Part shown: positions 22,428 to 23,430 of the stretch, piece after piece
Layout of the letters: each line of letters begins with the position of its first letter
Position numbering within the stretch: position 1 is the first letter of the stretch
Origin: a virus
Virus record (IMG/VR): IMGVR_UViG_3300025168_000693
Coordinates: 1-23,430 of that record
Length of the DNA: 23,430 bases
Reading direction: 5' to 3' (one strand)
Made by a program: the position numbers and the translations under genes
The notes under the pieces: model-generated
The model's input: only the letters and a program-made list of their open reading frames with translations
What the model was told of the DNA's origin: nothing
Database searches by the model: none

Positions 22428-22951
22428 AAAAAAACCATTGAACTAATAGCTACATCTAATGGCATATCTTTCATAGCTTCTTGTATTTCTTCATTTACCT
22501 TGTAAGGAGCAATTCCATATTTATCTTCTGCCTTAAAATTAACAGGTCGATACAATACAGCCATAGCTTTATGCATTTTTTGCCAATCAGTAATGTTAGT
22601 TTCTAAATCAACATATTCACCAAGTGTAATATCATCTAGTTTAGGAATAAATCCCATATCTATATCTAACAAGTTAAATCTTTGTATTAGCTTAGGTTTC
22701 TCTTCAAACGCTTTGTTTAATACTATCAATACTTTTTTATATTCTTTTAGTGGTATTTTAATTACATCCTTTAATGATACGTTACAGAATATTTCTACAA
22801 GTTTCATATTCAAGAAATCATTTATTTTGTCTTCGTCTTCGGCATCTTCCATTTTGTTTTGATCTATGATCTTCATATACTTTTGATATTGCCAAAGTTT
22901 AATGTCAGATAGAGTTGTTGGTACTTGTAATTCGATTTGCTTTAGTGCCAT
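22235..22951 (-). CDS. Tail-assembly chaperone, unshifted product (gpG-like)
   Basis: A 238-residue, mostly helical protein starting MALKQIELQVPTTLSDIKLW. The N-terminal two thirds (KYMKIIDQNK; LGEYVDLETNITDWQKMHKA, about 111-130; AMAVLYRPV) look like tail-assembly chaperone N-domains of marine phages. After codon 175 (MVFF) the zero frame continues YALGKELLGAIPKYLEQNL and ends at 22235, while the -1 frame carries the second domain. About 190 nt are therefore read in two frames. The short form would be the abundant one, as in lambda. The gene follows a 215-nt gap with 17-bp repeats and is the first of the tail operon. No TAnnTTTG box lies in that gap. Confidence 0.7.
   Translation of the reverse strand: MALKQIELQVPTTLSDIKLWQYQKYMKIIDQNKMEDAEDEDKINDFLNMKLVEIFCNVSLKDVIKIPLKEYKKVLIVLNKAFEEKPKLIQRFNLLDIDMGFIPKLDDITLGEYVDLETNITDWQKMHKAMAVLYRPVNFKAEDKYGIAPYKVNEEIQEAMKDMPLDVAISSMVFFYALGKELLGAIPKYLEQNLKKEDMQMLDQHLQKNGVGINQFMHSLKEMSETSMQLPNFHSTSV
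22426..22435 (-). promoter_or_regulatory. Slippery site for -1 ribosomal frameshifting
   Basis: The minus strand reads G followed by nine T. In the zero frame (GTT TTT TTT TAC) this gives the heptamer T TTT TTT, which allows both tRNAs to re-pair one base back. The -1 frame opens just upstream and codes for the chaperone extension downstream. Confidence 0.7.
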
Positions 22952-23046
22952 ATTATAATTAATAGTTTAGTTTGATTTTGTACTTTAGGTTTTCCAACTG
23001 AACATCTGTCAGTTATATATGTATTATTAAGTGTATGTTACATATA

Positions 23047-23069
23047 GTGTATTACACTATGTAATACAC
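23047..23069. repeat. Perfect 9-bp inverted repeat
   Basis: GTGTATTAC and GTAATACAC flank a 5-base spacer (ACTAT) in the non-coding gap before the tail operon. The spacer and right arm also form a partial copy of the 17-bp unit found at 23084-23151. There is no T-tract suggesting a terminator on the minus strand; a protein-binding palindrome is more likely. Confidence 0.65.
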
Positions 23070-23083
23070 GTTGTAATATATTA

Positions 23084-23151
23084 CACTATGCAATATAATA
23101 CATTATGTAATATAATACACTATGTATTATAATACACTATGTATATATATA
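23084..23151. repeat. Four 17-bp tandem repeats
   Basis: Four direct copies of a unit close to CACTATGTAATATAATA lie end to end at 23084, 23101, 23118 and 23135, with one to a few changes per copy; the 11-base start recurs at 23055. The array fills the only large non-coding gap (22952-23166). The rest of that gap holds the 9-bp inverted repeat and A/T-rich sequence. It may be an operator array, a promoter region or replication iterons. Confidence 0.8.
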
Positions 23152-23166
23152 ATAACTATAATCTGA

Positions 23167-23400
23167 CTATTTGTCGGTTGGGTTATGTTTGTAGTAGTAG
23201 AATACATAAAGCTCAATGATCTTATCGCTCCATTTTTTTAGATTATACGCTTCTGGTGAACGTATAATTTTACCATTGTCATTAACCTCCACAAAGTATT
23301 CTTTGTTGTTCTTTGGCACTGCATATATCTTTATGCCATTATCCATGCAATAAGATATTGCCTTAAGATAATTCTGGTCATGTATTATTTTTCTAGCCAT
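23167..23400 (-). CDS. Small protein of unknown function (77 aa)
   Basis: A 77-residue basic protein starting MARKIIHDQNYLKAISYCMD. It has an alpha/beta look: a helix, then the strand pair IKIYAVPKNN and YFVEVNDNGKIIRS, then AYNLKKWSDKIIELYVFYYY and a polar end. I recognise small proteins of this kind from marine flavophages but know no function. Its ATG directly follows the conserved element GAATCTAATAGGGT, so it is probably the first gene of a regulated unit. It is separated from the tail operon by the repeat-bearing gap. A DNA-binding regulator acting on the neighbouring repeats is possible, but nothing in the sequence proves it. Confidence 0.6.
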   Translation of the reverse strand: MARKIIHDQNYLKAISYCMDNGIKIYAVPKNNKEYFVEVNDNGKIIRSPEAYNLKKWSDKIIELYVFYYYKHNPTDK

Positions 23401-23430
23401 ACCCTATTAGATTCATAAAGGTATTGAATT
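23401..23430 (-). promoter_or_regulatory. Conserved element copy A, abutting the 77-aa gene
   Basis: The minus strand reads AATTCAATACCTTTATG followed by AATCTAATAGGGT and then the ATG of the 77-aa gene. TACCTTTA is one base from the TAnnTTTG consensus, and AATTC-N11-GAATC forms an imperfect inverted repeat around it. A transcript starting after this box would have a leader of only about 10-15 nt. The -33 region lies beyond the window edge. Confidence 0.5.

Noticed and set aside
22959-23012. A 17-codon minus-strand frame reading LTDVQLENLKYKIKLNY just before the chaperone gene
   Set aside because: The composition looks protein-like, but it has only a CTG start directly after a stop codon and is too short to support. 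It may be a remnant or chance.
1-23430. tRNA genes, CRISPR arrays, insertion sequences, integrase or attachment sites
   Set aside because: I found no cloverleaf, spacer array, transposase or recombinase; the only tandem array (17-bp units) has no unique spacers.

Overview
The window looks like the virion, lysis and early-recombination part of a tailed phage (or prophage) that infects a Bacteroidota host, most likely a marine Flavobacteriia. It is AT-rich. Every supportable gene lies on the minus strand, so transcription runs from high to low coordinates. Starts are preceded by A-rich sequence instead of Shine-Dalgarno boxes, and promoter-like TAnnTTTG boxes typical of Bacteroidota are present. 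The protein set (XkdF-like head protein, PBSX/HK97-type portal, GTA-type holin, peptidase M15, S74 fibre, ERF) resembles pelagic flavophages. No terminase, integrase or attachment site is visible, so the genome is incomplete here and temperate versus lytic life cannot be decided.

Layout in transcription order: a 77-aa protein of unknown role (23400-23167) sits behind a conserved 30-bp promoter-like element at the window edge. A 215-nt non-coding gap with 17-bp tandem repeats follows. The tail module runs from 22951 to 15515: a tail-assembly chaperone with a hidden -1 frameshift extension, two tail-completion-type proteins, two large distal-tail proteins, a 48-aa protein and the tape measure. 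The head module follows: XkdF-type protease, a 49-aa Cys-rich protein, a scaffold-like acidic protein and the major capsid protein with its own terminator. Then come a probable tail-tube protein with a second terminator, a small beta-rich protein, the portal and a head-tail connector. A 2,080-aa S74 fibre and a smaller adhesin-like protein precede two small proteins. The lysis cassette (2454-804) holds two membrane proteins, an exported thioredoxin-like protein without cysteines, an M15 endolysin and a holin, joined by short start/stop overlaps. After a third terminator come an ERF annealing protein and the first codons of another gene at the left edge.

The most notable points are: (1) an 87-residue ATG-less reading frame that makes sense only as a lambda gpG-T-like -1 frameshift product; (2) an asymmetric AATAGGGT element present four times, always in the orientation of transcription and always between genes; (3) three intrinsic terminators whose stems rely on G-U pairs and so fold fully only in minus-strand RNA; (4) a very short transcription unit before ERF; and (5) an unusual gene order, with tail genes ahead of capsid and portal. 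Five small genes (14436-14585, 17352-17498, 2314-2454, 9971-10084 and the edge fragment 1-50) were found by reading the gaps.
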